This document shows, in pieces, positions 52,016 through 60,215 of a stretch of 64,000 bases of DNA (positions within the stretch are counted from its first letter, which is position 1; each line of letters begins with the position of its first letter). The stretch is from Caldilineaceae bacterium (GTDB lineage: Bacteria; Chloroflexota; Anaerolineae; Caldilineales; Caldilineaceae): contig JAPKMW010000024.1 in assembly GCA_026645575.1 (NCBI GenBank), positions 1 through 64,000 of the forward strand. Direction: 5' to 3'. A model generated the notes under the pieces. That model did no database searches. It was not told the DNA's origin and saw nothing but the letters and a program-made list of their open reading frames with translations. A program made the translations under genes and the position numbers.

Positions 52016-53077
52016 TTAGAACGTATTATCCACCATCACCGGCTGTCCGCTTTGGCTTGATTCGATGGCGGCGCAAAGCGCAGCGACAATACGCGCTCCC
52101 TCTTCAACGGAGGTTTGCGGCTGGGCTTTGCCTTCGATACAGTCAAGGAAATGGGCGCACTGTTCGGCCCAATATTGCACCTGGCGAATCCCCTGGACGC
52201 GCGGCTTGTGTTGCTTGAACTCCTCGCGAAAATCGCGCACAATATCGGTGCTATGGGTCGCTGGGTTGTTGCGGTAGAAGCGCCCACCCCAGAGCGTCCC
52301 TTTTGTGCCGTACATCACCAGCCGGCCACCCGTCGGCGCCGCGCCGCGATTGCCCGACGCCGCGATCAACTTGCCGATGACCCCATTAGCAAAACGCAGC
52401 GAAACCAGATAACAATCATTGATCGGCAACATTGGTTCTGCTTTGTGGCTGGCATACGCGAAGACCTCTTCCACCTGCGTCTGCATCGCCCACATCAGGA
52501 TGCCCATCGAATGACAACCGCCCCCTAACAAAATGTCCTGCGGCGCACGTGGATCAGTGCGCCAGGGCGTTTGACTGTCCGGCCCATAGTAGCGACGCAT
52601 GTCGGAAATATAATCGCTCTCCACCAGCCAGACCTCGCCCAGTTCACCGGCGCGATAAGCTTCCACCATTGCCTGGTAGTCCGGCTGGAAATGAACAATC
52701 TGCCCGACCAGCCCCACCAGACCAGTTTCACGCACGGCCTGCACCAGCCGTGCGGCGTCGGCCCGCGTGGTCGTCATCGGCTTTTCGATTAGCACATGTT
52801 TACCCGCTTGCAACGCGGCATAGGCATGATCACCGTGCAGATGATCCGGCGTACAGACCGAAACCGCCTGTACATCGGCGCGATCTAACAACTCATCCAA
52901 CGAACTGCACAGCATAGCGGATGTCACACCGAGTCGTTGCGCCTGTTCCTGCACCCTGGCGGCATTCGTATCCCATAAGGCCACCACCTCGCAGCGCGAG
53001 TCAAGCTGATAGCCGCAAATGTGCCCTTCCGCCGCAATGCCGCCGCCGCCAATCACGCCAATCCCAATCCGCCCCAT
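52016..53077 (-). CDS. Gfo/Idh/MocA family oxidoreductase
   Basis: A 353-residue NAD(P)-dependent dehydrogenase. The Rossmann part has RIGIGVIGGGGIAAEGHICG, CTPDHLHGDHAYAAL and KHVLIEKPMTTTRADAARLV, which keeps the catalytic EKP motif. The C-terminal domain (LLGGGCHSMGILMWAMQTQV) has the conserved His of the family. Compare the neighbouring enzyme at 50780, which lacks EKP. CAGGAGA precedes the ATG at 53077; ORF extension to 53095 has no ribosome site. It lies 29 nt downstream of the TPP enzyme gene on the same strand, so the pair is probably co-transcribed. Confidence 0.9.
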   Translation of the reverse strand: MGRIGIGVIGGGGIAAEGHICGYQLDSRCEVVALWDTNAARVQEQAQRLGVTSAMLCSSLDELLDRADVQAVSVCTPDHLHGDHAYAALQAGKHVLIEKPMTTTRADAARLVQAVRETGLVGLVGQIVHFQPDYQAMVEAYRAGELGEVWLVESDYISDMRRYYGPDSQTPWRTDPRAPQDILLGGGCHSMGILMWAMQTQVEEVFAYASHKAEPMLPINDCYLVSLRFANGVIGKLIAASGNRGAAPTGGRLVMYGTKGTLWGGRFYRNNPATHSTDIVRDFREEFKQHKPRVQGIRQVQYWAEQCAHFLDCIEGKAQPQTSVEEGARIVAALCAAIESSQSGQPVMVDNTF

Positions 53078-53124
53078 GGTATTTCTCCTGTCCAACCCTA
53101 CGGATTTGCGCTCTGTGGGTAAAC

Positions 53125-54768
53125 TCAGCGCGGATAGCGGGAAATCGTCTCTTCCACCTTGGTCATCACCTCCAGCAGCGCCGGTTTGCCCTGTTGGTTG
53201 GCGGCGATGGCCCGTTTGATGGCCGGCGCCAGTTGGTCGGGTGTTGTCACCTTTTCGGCATGGGCGCCCAAGCCTTCGGCCACCACGGCGTATTTGCCGC
53301 CCAGTTCATTGCTGCCAAAGCGATCCGAAGCGTAGGGCATGTGGCTGTCATAGTGGGTCATGACGCCATTGTTGAGCACCACCGTCAAGATCGGGATCTC
53401 CGCTCTGGCGGCGGTTTCCAGGTCGAGACCAGCCATGCCAAAGGCGGCGTCACCCATGACGTTGATCACTTGTTTTTGGGGTGCAGCCAGTTTGGCCCCC
53501 AGCGCCAGTCCTAGACCATAGCCCAGTTGGGTCGATTTGCCCCAGCCAAGGTAGCCACGCGGCGTCACCGGCTTCCAGAAAGGGACAAGCTGTTCGCGCG
53601 GATAGCCGGAATCATGCGTAATGATGGTGTTGGCGACATCGACGGCGCGCGCCAGTTCGCTAAAGACGCGATAGGGGCTGATCGGCACTTCGTTAGAGGT
53701 AAAGTGTGGTTTCCACTCGGCCAGCCACTCGTTGCGAATCTTGGCAATTTGATCGACGACTCCATTGGCATCCGGTCGCCCCTGTTCACCTAGTTGGCGC
53801 TTGACCTCCTCGATCATCTGGCGCAAGACCACCTTGGCATCGCCCACGGCGCCATAGCTGATGACATAATCCTTGTTGAGATCCTCAGCGCAGTTGGTCA
53901 CTTGGGCCAGCGGCACGGTCTCCGGCATGGGCGCGTTAAAGACCGTCTTGGTAAAACTGGTGCCAATGCCCAGCACAAAATCGGTGGTTTGCAAGAAACG
54001 GTGCACCATCAAGGTGCGGCTCGACGCGCCCGTCCCCAACGATAAGCGATGATTTTCGGGGAAACCACTTTTGCCGGCCAGCGTGGTCATGACCGGAATG
54101 TGGGTCAATTCGGCAAACTCGACCAGTTCCGGCGTCGCTTCGGCATACATCACCCCCTGGCCGGCGTTGATCACCGGGTTCGTTGCCTTGAGCAGCGCCG
54201 TGACCAGATCACGTACATCCTCTGGTGAAGCCGCCGATGCATAGCGCTGTACCGGTTTGTAATCGACGGTGACGCCGGGATATTCAGCGCTCATCACATC
54301 GCTGGTCATCTCCACCAGCACCGGCCCCAGCCGACCATGTTTGAGCTGTGTAAAGGCGCGGCGCATGACGGCTGGAATGCTCTCGGTGGTATAAAGCATG
54401 GCTGCCCATTTGGTAATGCCGCGGTAATTCGGCACGGCTTCAAAGGTGGGGTGGACGCCAAGCCGCCGGAAGGGTTCACCACCCGGCAAGGCCAGCAGCG
54501 GCACGGAATCGGCAAAGGCTTGCGCCACACCACCAAAGGCATTCTCGGCGCCCGGTCCCTGTTGCATGGAAAAGATGCCGATCTTACGCCCATTGTGGAT
54601 GCGACTGTAGCCGTCGGCCATGTTGACGCCGGCCCGCTCCTGACGGCAGATAATCGGGCGAATGCCGGCCAGCGCGCCGGTTTCAATCAGCGTCTGGTGG
54701 GGGAAGGCAATGAGGAGATCCACCCCCTCTGCTTTCAAAACTTGCGCCATTGCTTCATAACCGTTCAT
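53125..54768 (-). CDS. TPP-dependent acetolactate synthase-like enzyme
   Basis: A 547-residue three-domain TPP enzyme. The PYR domain has MAQVLKAEGVDLLIAFPHQT with IICRQERAGVNMADGYSR, where Glu (about 43) activates TPP. The middle domain has LLKATNPVINAGQGVMYAEA. The PP domain has INVMGDAAFGMAGLDLETAA and ILTVVLNNGVMTH, giving the GDA...NN metal site. The family includes acetolactate synthase, benzoylformate decarboxylase, oxalyl-CoA decarboxylase and IolD. With Gfo dehydrogenases and mannonate dehydratase around it, a sugar-acid or inositol-type role is more likely than branched-chain amino acid synthesis. AGGAGG precedes the ATG. Confidence 0.9.
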   Translation of the reverse strand: MNGYEAMAQVLKAEGVDLLIAFPHQTLIETGALAGIRPIICRQERAGVNMADGYSRIHNGRKIGIFSMQQGPGAENAFGGVAQAFADSVPLLALPGGEPFRRLGVHPTFEAVPNYRGITKWAAMLYTTESIPAVMRRAFTQLKHGRLGPVLVEMTSDVMSAEYPGVTVDYKPVQRYASAASPEDVRDLVTALLKATNPVINAGQGVMYAEATPELVEFAELTHIPVMTTLAGKSGFPENHRLSLGTGASSRTLMVHRFLQTTDFVLGIGTSFTKTVFNAPMPETVPLAQVTNCAEDLNKDYVISYGAVGDAKVVLRQMIEEVKRQLGEQGRPDANGVVDQIAKIRNEWLAEWKPHFTSNEVPISPYRVFSELARAVDVANTIITHDSGYPREQLVPFWKPVTPRGYLGWGKSTQLGYGLGLALGAKLAAPQKQVINVMGDAAFGMAGLDLETAARAEIPILTVVLNNGVMTHYDSHMPYASDRFGSNELGGKYAVVAEGLGAHAEKVTTPDQLAPAIKRAIAANQQGKPALLEVMTKVEETISRYPR

Positions 54769-54841
54769 GGATTTCCTCCTTGTCTAAAGCTGGTGCGTGC
54801 TGCGTCGCTAGTAATCTCACGTAGCACGAATCACGAAAGTC

Positions 54842-55825
54842 TTACTGCGTTGAATTGATGGCGTCAATTAACCCTTTCATGTAACCGATGGCAAAAATTT
54901 TGCCGCGCACCATATACCCAGGGTTATCATTAGATTCGCCTTCCATCGTGGGCGCGTGGTCGGGGCGCATGGGGCCATCGAAGCCAATGTCATGATAAGC
55001 GCGCATGGCGGCGGCCATATCGGTCTTGCCTTCGTCGTGGAAGGTCTCTTCAAAGAGTGGTACACTGCCCCGCACATCGCGGAAGTGGGCGAAAAAGATT
55101 TTTTCGTGTCGACCAAAGTGGCGAATGGCCGCCGGAATATCAACATTGCCCATGGCGGCAAAGTTGCCCTGACAGAAGGTGATGCCGTTGGATGGACTGT
55201 CGGCCAGCGCCAGCACACGGTCGAAGGCTTCGACGCTACGCATGATGCGCGCCAAGCCACGCACCGGCGACATGGGTGGATCATCGGGGTGGAGCGCCAG
55301 CTTTACATTGGCCGCTTCCGCCACCGGCAGCACCCGTTGCAGGAAGTAGGCGAAGTTGTCCCACATCTGGTCGTCGGTGGTTTCGCCGGCATAGGTCAGG
55401 GGCGCATGGGCTAACTGGTTGGCGTCAAACTTGGTGACAAGGGCGTCGCCCCGTCCGCGGGTCGAGGTGGAGGTGCGCAGCCAGTTGAAGACCGCCATAA
55501 AGTTATAACAATAGATCGGAATGCCGGCGCGCCCCATGTTGGTGATGCTCTCACAGAGGCGGGCCAAATCTTCATCACGACCAGGGAGACCCAGCATAAT
55601 CCGGTCGGAGAGTTGATAGCCCTCGATCACGGAGAGGGTCAGTCCGGCATCCTCCACCCGCTGGCGCAGATGGAGCAGATCGAGATATTGCCAGGCCGGC
55701 CCCTGCTCCCGTTCAGGGATCATCGGCACGCCGGGCATGGTGGTGACAACATCGGTCATGCCCATCTGTTTGGCCAGCCGCAGGTCGGCCTCGGCCAGGG
55801 GTCTGGATACCATGGCAAGTCGCAT
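54842..55825 (-). CDS. uxuA: Mannonate dehydratase
   Basis: A 327-residue TIM-barrel protein of the UxuA family. MRLAMVSRPL, then IPIYCYNFMAVFNWLRTSTS, KLALHPDDPPMSP, GITFCQGNFAAMGN, FFAHFRDVRG and GPMRPDHAPTM carry the conserved metal ligands (His in LALHPDD, Cys in FCQGN, His in FAHFRD, Asp and His in RPDHAP). It dehydrates D-mannonate to 2-keto-3-deoxygluconate, the uronate degradation step. The real ATG at 55825 has GGAGGG upstream. The open frame runs 87 codons further back without a start signal. The following TPP and Gfo genes probably belong to the same sugar-acid cluster. Confidence 0.9.
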   Translation of the reverse strand: MRLAMVSRPLAEADLRLAKQMGMTDVVTTMPGVPMIPEREQGPAWQYLDLLHLRQRVEDAGLTLSVIEGYQLSDRIMLGLPGRDEDLARLCESITNMGRAGIPIYCYNFMAVFNWLRTSTSTRGRGDALVTKFDANQLAHAPLTYAGETTDDQMWDNFAYFLQRVLPVAEAANVKLALHPDDPPMSPVRGLARIMRSVEAFDRVLALADSPSNGITFCQGNFAAMGNVDIPAAIRHFGRHEKIFFAHFRDVRGSVPLFEETFHDEGKTDMAAAMRAYHDIGFDGPMRPDHAPTMEGESNDNPGYMVRGKIFAIGYMKGLIDAINSTQ

Positions 55826-56037
55826 TGGTTGCCCTCCGATCTTTCTAGCGATTGCATCTACTTGTACATGGGGTGGCGCTGCGTTTCTGTCGGCTGAGGC
55901 GGGGTGGCCTGTATTGTAGTGCAAGCTGGTTAGATGTGTCAACCAGAGAAAAAGTATCCACTTGCTTGGCGCTCGCGGCTCGATGTGGTATGCTTGACGA
56001 AGAAACCGCAACCGTAAGAGGAGAGAACGCAACCCAA

Positions 56038-57207
56038 ATGGCAACCATTCGACTGGTCGATGTGAATAAAGTTTTTGCCCAACCACTAGCTGGCCGGCGT
56101 GCGCAACGCGACCAGCGGCTGGCCGGCGAGGAGCAAAATGAGAACGCCGGACAGGTCAAGGCGCTGGATCAGGTGAACTTGACGGTGCCGAATGGGCAGA
56201 CAGTTGCCATTGTCGGGCCGTCCGGTTGTGGCAAGAGTACGCTGTTGCGCGTCGTGGCGGGGCTGGATGGCGAATACAGCGGGCAGGTCTTTTATGATGA
56301 CCAGGAGATGACCAATCTGCCCCCCAAAGATCGTTACATCGGCATGGTCTTTCAGAATTACGCGCTCTACCCCCATTTTGAGGGGCATGGCAATCTCTCC
56401 TTCTTCTTTCGCCTGCGCAAGATTTCCGACCAGGAGACCGAAGAGCGCATCCGCATCACTTCCGAGATCATGGGCATTGGCTTTAACCAGTTGCTCTATC
56501 GCAAACCGGGGACGCTCTCCGGCGGGCAGCAGCAGCGGGTGGCGATTGCACGGGCGATTGTGCGCAATCCCAAACTTTTTCTCTTTGATGAGCCGCTTTC
56601 TAACCTGGATGCCAAGTTGCGCAGCCAGACGCGTATCGAGATCAAACGGCTCCTGCAACGCTTCCAAATTACGGCCATCTATGTGACCCATGATCAGGTG
56701 GAGGCGATGGGGCTGGGCGATCAGGTGGCGGTGATGCGCGCCGGGCGGATCGAGCAGGTCGGCCCCTTTCAACAGGTGTTGCACAAGCCGGCCAATGTTT
56801 TTGTCGCTGGCTTTCTTGGCTCGCCGCCGATGAATCTTTTTCCTGGCGGCGTAGTGGCCGATGGGGCGGTGCAATTGCCTGGGTTCACTGTACCGCTACC
56901 CGCCGCATTAAACGCACAGGTGCAATCTGGACAAAAGCTGACGGTTGGTGTGCGCCCGGAGGCGTTACGTCTGGTGGATGCCGCCGCGGCGCCAGCAAAC
57001 GGCGTGTTTTTGCGCGGCGTGGCGGAAGTGGTCGAGCCGGATTTTGGTCGACAGAGTCAACTGGTTTATGCCGCCAATGAGCAATATCGCTTGGTGGCGA
57101 TGGGCGATCTGGCGATTCCGATCTATGCCAGTCATCCGGTGGTGGCCCAGTTGGCTACGGATCGACTGCACTTTTTCGACGCCGAGAGCGAACGGCGGAT
57201 TGGCTAG
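56038..57207 (+). CDS. ABC transporter ATP-binding protein (MalK/UgpC type)
   Basis: A 389-residue ATPase. Walker A is GPSGCGKST (about 60-68), Q-loop [10 protein letters not shown], signature [14 protein letters not shown] (about 160-173), Walker [15 protein letters not shown] and H-loop [10 protein letters not shown]. The C-terminal extension (about 255-389) has the TOBE-like regulatory region [12 protein letters not shown] typical of carbohydrate importers such as MalK and UgpC. No permease or binding-protein gene is in the window, so it probably serves several importers encoded elsewhere. ATG 56038 is chosen by homology; a short spacer to AGGAGA is loose. An unusual 30-residue insertion ([20 protein letters not shown]) lies between strand 1 and Walker A. 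Confidence 0.9.
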   Translation: MATIRLVDVNKVFAQPLAGRRAQRDQRLAGEEQNENAGQVKALDQVNLTVPNGQTVAIVGPSGCGKSTLLRVVAGLDGEYSGQVFYDDQEMTNLPPKDRYIGMVFQNYALYPHFEGHGNLSFFFRLRKISDQETEERIRITSEIMGIGFNQLLYRKPGTLSGGQQQRVAIARAIVRNPKLFLFDEPLSNLDAKLRSQTRIEIKRLLQRFQITAIYVTHDQVEAMGLGDQVAVMRAGRIEQVGPFQQVLHKPANVFVAGFLGSPPMNLFPGGVVADGAVQLPGFTVPLPAALNAQVQSGQKLTVGVRPEALRLVDAAAAPANGVFLRGVAEVVEPDFGRQSQLVYAANEQYRLVAMGDLAIPIYASHPVVAQLATDRLHFFDAESERRIG

Positions 57208-57235
57208 AACCGATGGGAATGATATTTTCGGTAGG

Positions 57236-57300
57236 GGCATGAGGCGCGGCGCGTCCAATCTCCATTCGGTGTACACATCCCTTTCGCCGCACCTCATGCC
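57236..57300. repeat. 16-bp inverted repeat
   Basis: GGCATGAGGCGCGGCG (57236-57251) and CGCCGCACCTCATGCC (57285-57300) pair with one mismatch, 28 nt after the ABC gene. The outer context GTAGGGGCATGAGG is shared in part with the repeat at 57369. Confidence 0.8.
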
Positions 57301-57368
57301 CGTCGCTTTGAATAAAGTTGTAGCTTACTAAACGCTTTATAGCGTAAGTATAGGAAATTCGCGGGGAC

Positions 57369-57434
57369 GGGCACGAGGTCGGGCGAAGGAACTACCTACA
57401 CTGAAATAGATCGGCCTCGCCCGACCTCATGCCC
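57369..57434. repeat. 18-bp inverted repeat
   Basis: 57369-57386 pairs with 57417-57434 with one mismatch (GAGGTCGGGCGA in the left arm). The right arm is followed by CCTACGG, so the GTAGGGGC core occurs again on the opposite strand. Confidence 0.8.
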
Positions 57435-57487
57435 CTACGGTAACCATAAAGCGATCAACAAGCGATATACGGAAAGAATAGCGGAAA

Positions 57488-58330
57488 ATGATTCAACCTT
57501 TACAGAAAGATGAAATCCTCCTGCACGACATTCAGTCAGCCAAAGCAACGCCGAACGCCCTCCATCTTTGGTGGTTGGGGCAGAGTGGCTATTTGGTGCA
57601 GTGGCAGGGGCAACACCTGTTGCTCGACCCCTACCTTTCCGACTCACTGACCAAGAAATATGCCAATACGGCCAAACCCCATGTGCGCATGACGGAGCTT
57701 GCCATTGCCCCGGCGCGACTTGACTTTATCGATGTTGTCACCTCCAGCCATAACCATACCGATCATCTGGATGGCGAGACGTTGGGGCCGTTGCTGCGAG
57801 TCAACCCGCCGTTGCAAGTCATCGTCTCTGCCGCCAATCGGGCCTTTGCCGCCGACCGTTTACAGGTGGCGACGGAACGGCTCACTGCCATTACCCTTGA
57901 TCAACCAATCACCGTCGGCGCCTTCACCTTTTATGCTGTCCCCGCCGCCCACGAGCAGATTGAGCAAGATGAACAGGGACATCACAAGTTTATCGGGCTG
58001 ATTGTCGAAGCAGGGCCGTGGACCATCTACCACAGCGGCGACACGGTTTTATATGATGGCATGGTGGAACGGTTGCAGCGATGGTCGATTGATCTGGCGC
58101 TGTTGCCGATCAACGGGCGCGACCCGCAGCGGGGGGTGGCCGGTAATTTATCCGGCGCGGAAGCAGTGCAGGTAGCGAAAGCGATTGGCGCCCGGTTGGT
58201 GATTCCCGGTCACTACGAAATGTTTGAATTTAACACAGTCACGCCGGCTGAGTTCATTCAACAGGCCAAAGCAGTGGAACAACCCTATCGTATTCTCCGG
58301 TGTGGCGAACGAGTTGACTGTCGCAAGTAG
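57488..58330 (+). CDS. MBL-fold hydrolase (UlaG-like)
   Basis: A 280-residue metallo-beta-lactamase fold protein. Metal ligands are in VVTSSHNHTDHLDG (about 86-94, His-x-His-x-Asp-His), YAVPAAHEQ (about 160) and IYHSGDTVLYDG (about 182, Asp). VIPGHYEMFEFNT carries the last His (about 242). Similar length and sequence to the UlaG L-ascorbate-6-phosphate lactonase and its relatives. Proximity to sugar-acid genes suits a lactonase of sugar derivatives, but the substrate is unknown. Downstream is the hairpin at 58337. Confidence 0.85.
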   Translation: MIQPLQKDEILLHDIQSAKATPNALHLWWLGQSGYLVQWQGQHLLLDPYLSDSLTKKYANTAKPHVRMTELAIAPARLDFIDVVTSSHNHTDHLDGETLGPLLRVNPPLQVIVSAANRAFAADRLQVATERLTAITLDQPITVGAFTFYAVPAAHEQIEQDEQGHHKFIGLIVEAGPWTIYHSGDTVLYDGMVERLQRWSIDLALLPINGRDPQRGVAGNLSGAEAVQVAKAIGARLVIPGHYEMFEFNTVTPAEFIQQAKAVEQPYRILRCGERVDCRK

Positions 58331-58336
58331 CCATGC

Positions 58337-58385
58337 AACAAAGCAGCGTCGGCGAGCTACGACCGCTCACCGACGCTGCTTTGTT
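58337..58385. repeat. 21-bp hairpin after MBL gene
   Basis: AACAAAGCAGCGTCGGCGAGC (58337-58357, shortened here to its pairing with 58365-58385) has a single mismatch over a 7-nt loop. It lies 6 nt after the stop codon and ends in TTTGTT, so it is the best Rho-independent-like candidate for this gene. Confidence 0.8.
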
Positions 58386-58410
58386 ATTCAGTTGTTGTGC
58401 TGTTACTGGA

Positions 58411-58563
58411 CTAGACCCAAATCCAGCGCCATTTGATGCAGGGATAGTAGACCGTGACCCACAAAATCTTTTTGCTGCAGGTCGCTACATACGGGACGTA
58501 GATCCACAACGTTTCCAGACGCTGTTCGAGTTGTTCCAGGGCGAAGTCATTCTTGTGCAACAT
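58411..58563 (-). CDS. Possible small peptide gene
   Basis: A 50-residue open frame (ATG 58563, stop at 58411) with an acidic amphipathic start, NDFALEQLEQRLETLW, and a basic, aromatic, Cys-containing second half. GAAAGG lies 9-14 nt upstream. Peptide precursors may look like this, but no modifying enzyme is nearby and chance cannot be excluded. Confidence 0.3.
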   Translation of the reverse strand: MLHKNDFALEQLEQRLETLWIYVPYVATCSKKILWVTVYYPCIKWRWIWV

Positions 58564-58768
58564 GGGTAGAGCCTTTCTTGTGAATGTGTATGGACTGTGA
58601 CTTGTTTTCAGCGATTGAGCGCTTTGTGTTGTCCGCTCGTTTGTGTTCGCTTGTATGGCCTTATTGTAGCGTGGCGACAGGGTGAAATGTAGTGGGACTT
58701 TCTAAAAGTTGGGGCAATTTATCTACTAATTTCTGCAACCATTGATAGAGAAGAGGAACTTGCGCCGT

Positions 58769-58914
58769 GATCGGTGATCCGCTCTTGTATAACGACTGGC
58801 ATCCGGTTGCCAGCATTCACCAATTACAAACGCAGCCGCTATTGCGCACCCGCCTGTTGGGGAAGAGCTATTGGTGTGGCAGGCCGGCGCCCACGGCTAA
58901 GACGCCATAGATCA
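58769..58914 (+). pseudogene. Rieske oxygenase N-terminal remnant
   Basis: A GTG-started frame reads IGDPLLYNDWHPVASIHQLQ then PLLRTRLLG, the start of Rieske-type aromatic-ring dioxygenases. A one-base deletion in a G-run near 58860 then shifts the frame. The next frame continues as [12 protein letters not shown] before a stop at 58912-58914. The Rieske Cys-His residues are not reached, so this is only a fragment. The same bases 58868-58914 also carry the end of an azlC fragment on the other strand. Confidence 0.5.
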
Positions 58915-59023
58915 AGCCAAAGGGAATTACGCCCACCAGGAGTGGTAGCACGCCCCGTACGCCAGCCATCAGTTCCTGGCGGCGGCTGGGTGGATTGGCC
59001 TTTTGTAACAACAATGGTTCCAT
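58868..59023 (-). pseudogene. azlC: Truncated AzlC-type permease N-terminus
   Basis: A 51-residue minus-strand frame: [20 protein letters not shown], then [19 protein letters not shown]. This is the conserved start of AzlC, the branched-chain amino acid exporter subunit. It stops at TAG (58870-58868) immediately after the first membrane helix. AAAGGAG lies 13 nt upstream of the ATG. The remainder of the gene and azlD are missing, so the open frame is a relic. Its end overlaps the Rieske remnant. Confidence 0.65.
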
Positions 59024-59220
59024 AAAAGATCGCTCAAACTCCTTTCATGTCTCGTGTGAGGTATAGGTTCAGGTCGGGGCGCGGCCTCCCTGCCAGAAAA
59101 AAGCAACGCTACGTCGGCACATAGCGAGTCGTGTAGCAGGGGAAAAGGGGACTGTCTTGTACAATTTTGCACTGTTACCAAGCGTTGGTAAAGCGGTGAT
59201 GGGCAACTGAAGGCAAAAAG

Positions 59221-59293
59221 ATAACGACTCAGCCCGCTCCTAGCCGGTCACCGGTTGCTTTTAGACGCGGCTAAGAGCGGGCTGAGTCGTTAT
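59221..59293. repeat. 19-bp perfect inverted repeat upstream of tetR
   Basis: ATAACGACTCAGCCCGCTC (59221-59239) and GAGCGGGCTGAGTCGTTAT (59275-59293) are exact complements. It lies 22 nt upstream of the TetR gene -35 box and insulates the promoter from the remnant region. Confidence 0.9.
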
Positions 59294-59314
59294 GTAAAAA
59301 GAGAAATTGGGGGC

Positions 59315-59343
59315 TTGACAGCTAAGCAGAATAGTGTTATTAT
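59315..59343 (+). promoter_or_regulatory. Promoter of tetR-type gene
   Basis: TTGACA (59315-59320), a 17-nt spacer and TATTAT (59338-59343) match sigma-70 consensus well. The operator-like palindrome at 59345 begins one base further on, so a bound regulator would block initiation. Confidence 0.85.
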
Positions 59344-59344
59344 A

Positions 59345-59376
59345 CCGAATGTAATTCGGAAAACATTCGTTAGTAG
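59345..59376 (+). promoter_or_regulatory. Operator-like site 1 (tetR autoregulation)
   Basis: CCGAAT-GTA-ATTCGG (59345-59359) is a perfect 6+3+6 palindrome at the predicted transcription start of the tetR gene. ACCGAA with TTCGG plus a downstream TTAG recurs at 60055 and 61172, each before a gene of this locus. This supports one regulator acting at all three. Confidence 0.75.
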
Positions 59377-59391
59377 AAAGTTGTTAATCCC

Positions 59392-60027
59392 TTGCACCAA
59401 GCTGAGCTATCGCCAAGAGAACGTCGCCATCAACGCACGCAACAAGCAATTATCGATGCCGCGCGCCAGATCATCCGCGAGAGCGGCGTTGATGCGCTGT
59501 CAATTCGCGCCATTGCCGAGCGCATTGATTACAGCCCGGCTGGTCTCTATGAATACTTTGGCAGCAAAGAAGAGATTGTCGCTGCCGTCTGCGCCCAAAA
59601 CTTTGAGCGCTTCGCCCGACGCTTAGCGCAGGTGGATATTACCTTGCCGCCCACCGAATATATCCTGGAACTGGGCTTGAGCTATATCGACTTTGCACTG
59701 CGCAATCCCGATTCTTTTCTGTTGATGTTTACCACCATCCCCCTCTCACAGATTAACCAAAAGCAAGGAATGGACGATCTGATGGCGTCTATGCAAGAAG
59801 ATGACGGCGCCTTTGCTATTTTGGTGCGCGGTGTTCAGCGGTGTATTGATGAAGAAATTTACCATAGCAAACCGGGCTTTGGCGTGGTAGAGATGGCCTA
59901 CACACTCTGGTCGCTGGTGCATGGTCTGGCGATGCTGCGCGTCACCAGTGGTTCGATTATGCCCTTTGACTATAATGCGGTGGAACGGGAGGCGCTGCGC
60001 AAGTTTGGCGTAGGCTTGGCGCAATAG
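59392..60027 (+). CDS. TetR/AcrR family transcriptional regulator
   Basis: A 211-residue repressor. The helix-turn-helix region is RRHQRTQQAIIDAARQIIRE followed by LSIRAIAERIDYSPAGLYEY and FGSKEEIVAAV (about 13-60), typical of TetR. The rest is the helical ligand-binding domain, with hydrophobic residues such as YILELGLSYIDFAL. The start codon is TTG (59392), since no ATG lies upstream of the HTH. The perfect palindrome in its own promoter indicates autoregulation, and matching sites before the next two transcription units suggest control of the downstream membrane genes. A terminator at 60026 closes it. Confidence 0.9.
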   Translation: MHQAELSPRERRHQRTQQAIIDAARQIIRESGVDALSIRAIAERIDYSPAGLYEYFGSKEEIVAAVCAQNFERFARRLAQVDITLPPTEYILELGLSYIDFALRNPDSFLLMFTTIPLSQINQKQGMDDLMASMQEDDGAFAILVRGVQRCIDEEIYHSKPGFGVVEMAYTLWSLVHGLAMLRVTSGSIMPFDYNAVEREALRKFGVGLAQ

Positions 60028-60047
60028 AGGCGCTTGCCTCTTTTTTT
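60026..60047 (+). terminator. Rho-independent terminator of tetR
   Basis: AGAGGC-GCTT-GCCTCT followed by six further T residues (60042-60047). The stem begins with the last base pairs of the stop codon region. It is the clearest intrinsic terminator in the window, so the following genes need their own promoter. Confidence 0.9.
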
Positions 60048-60054
60048 ACCTATC

Positions 60055-60087
60055 ACCGAACAAGTTTCGGTAAATGTATACCATTAG
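60055..60087 (+). promoter_or_regulatory. Operator-like site 2
   Basis: ACCGAA-CAAGT-TTCGGT (60055-60071) then 12 nt to CATTAG. Same layout as the sites at 59345 and 61172. It lies just after the tetR terminator and 18 nt upstream of the ribosome site of the leader peptide at 60105. Confidence 0.75.
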
Positions 60088-60104
60088 AATAGGAGTACAT
60101 CCCA

Positions 60105-60215
60105 ATGATAACCACACAAGCAGTACGAGCCGAAAACCAAGCCGGCGCCCTGCTCCCCTGGCTGAATCGCCCGCTGACAATGACAACAAAGGAGGCTACT
60201 TATGCCGTGGCTTGA
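60105..60215 (+). CDS. 36-residue leader peptide ORF
   Basis: A short frame (ATG 60105, TGA 60213-60215) preceded by AGGAG at 8-9 nt. It reads MITTQAVRAENQAGALLPWL and so on. Its last codons contain the AAAGGAGG ribosome site of the membrane gene at 60202 and overlap that gene's start by 14 nt. The arrangement suggests translational coupling or attenuation, and no homologue is recognised. Confidence 0.5.
   Translation: MITTQAVRAENQAGALLPWLNRPLTMTTKEATYAVA

Larger units (their letters stand above)
58386..59391. other. Kilobase of gene remnants and regulatory DNA
   Basis: This stretch has no intact conserved gene. It contains a possible 50-residue minus-strand peptide gene (58411-58563), the decayed Rieske and azlC fragments (58769-59023), the inverted repeat at 59221-59293 and the promoter of the tetR gene (59315-59343). 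58570-58768 shows nothing. Confidence 0.6.

Noticed and set aside
54842..56086. Longer version of the mannonate dehydratase gene
   Set aside because: The upstream 87 codons overlap the promoter and start of the ABC gene and lack homology. GGAGGG before 55825 fixes the start.
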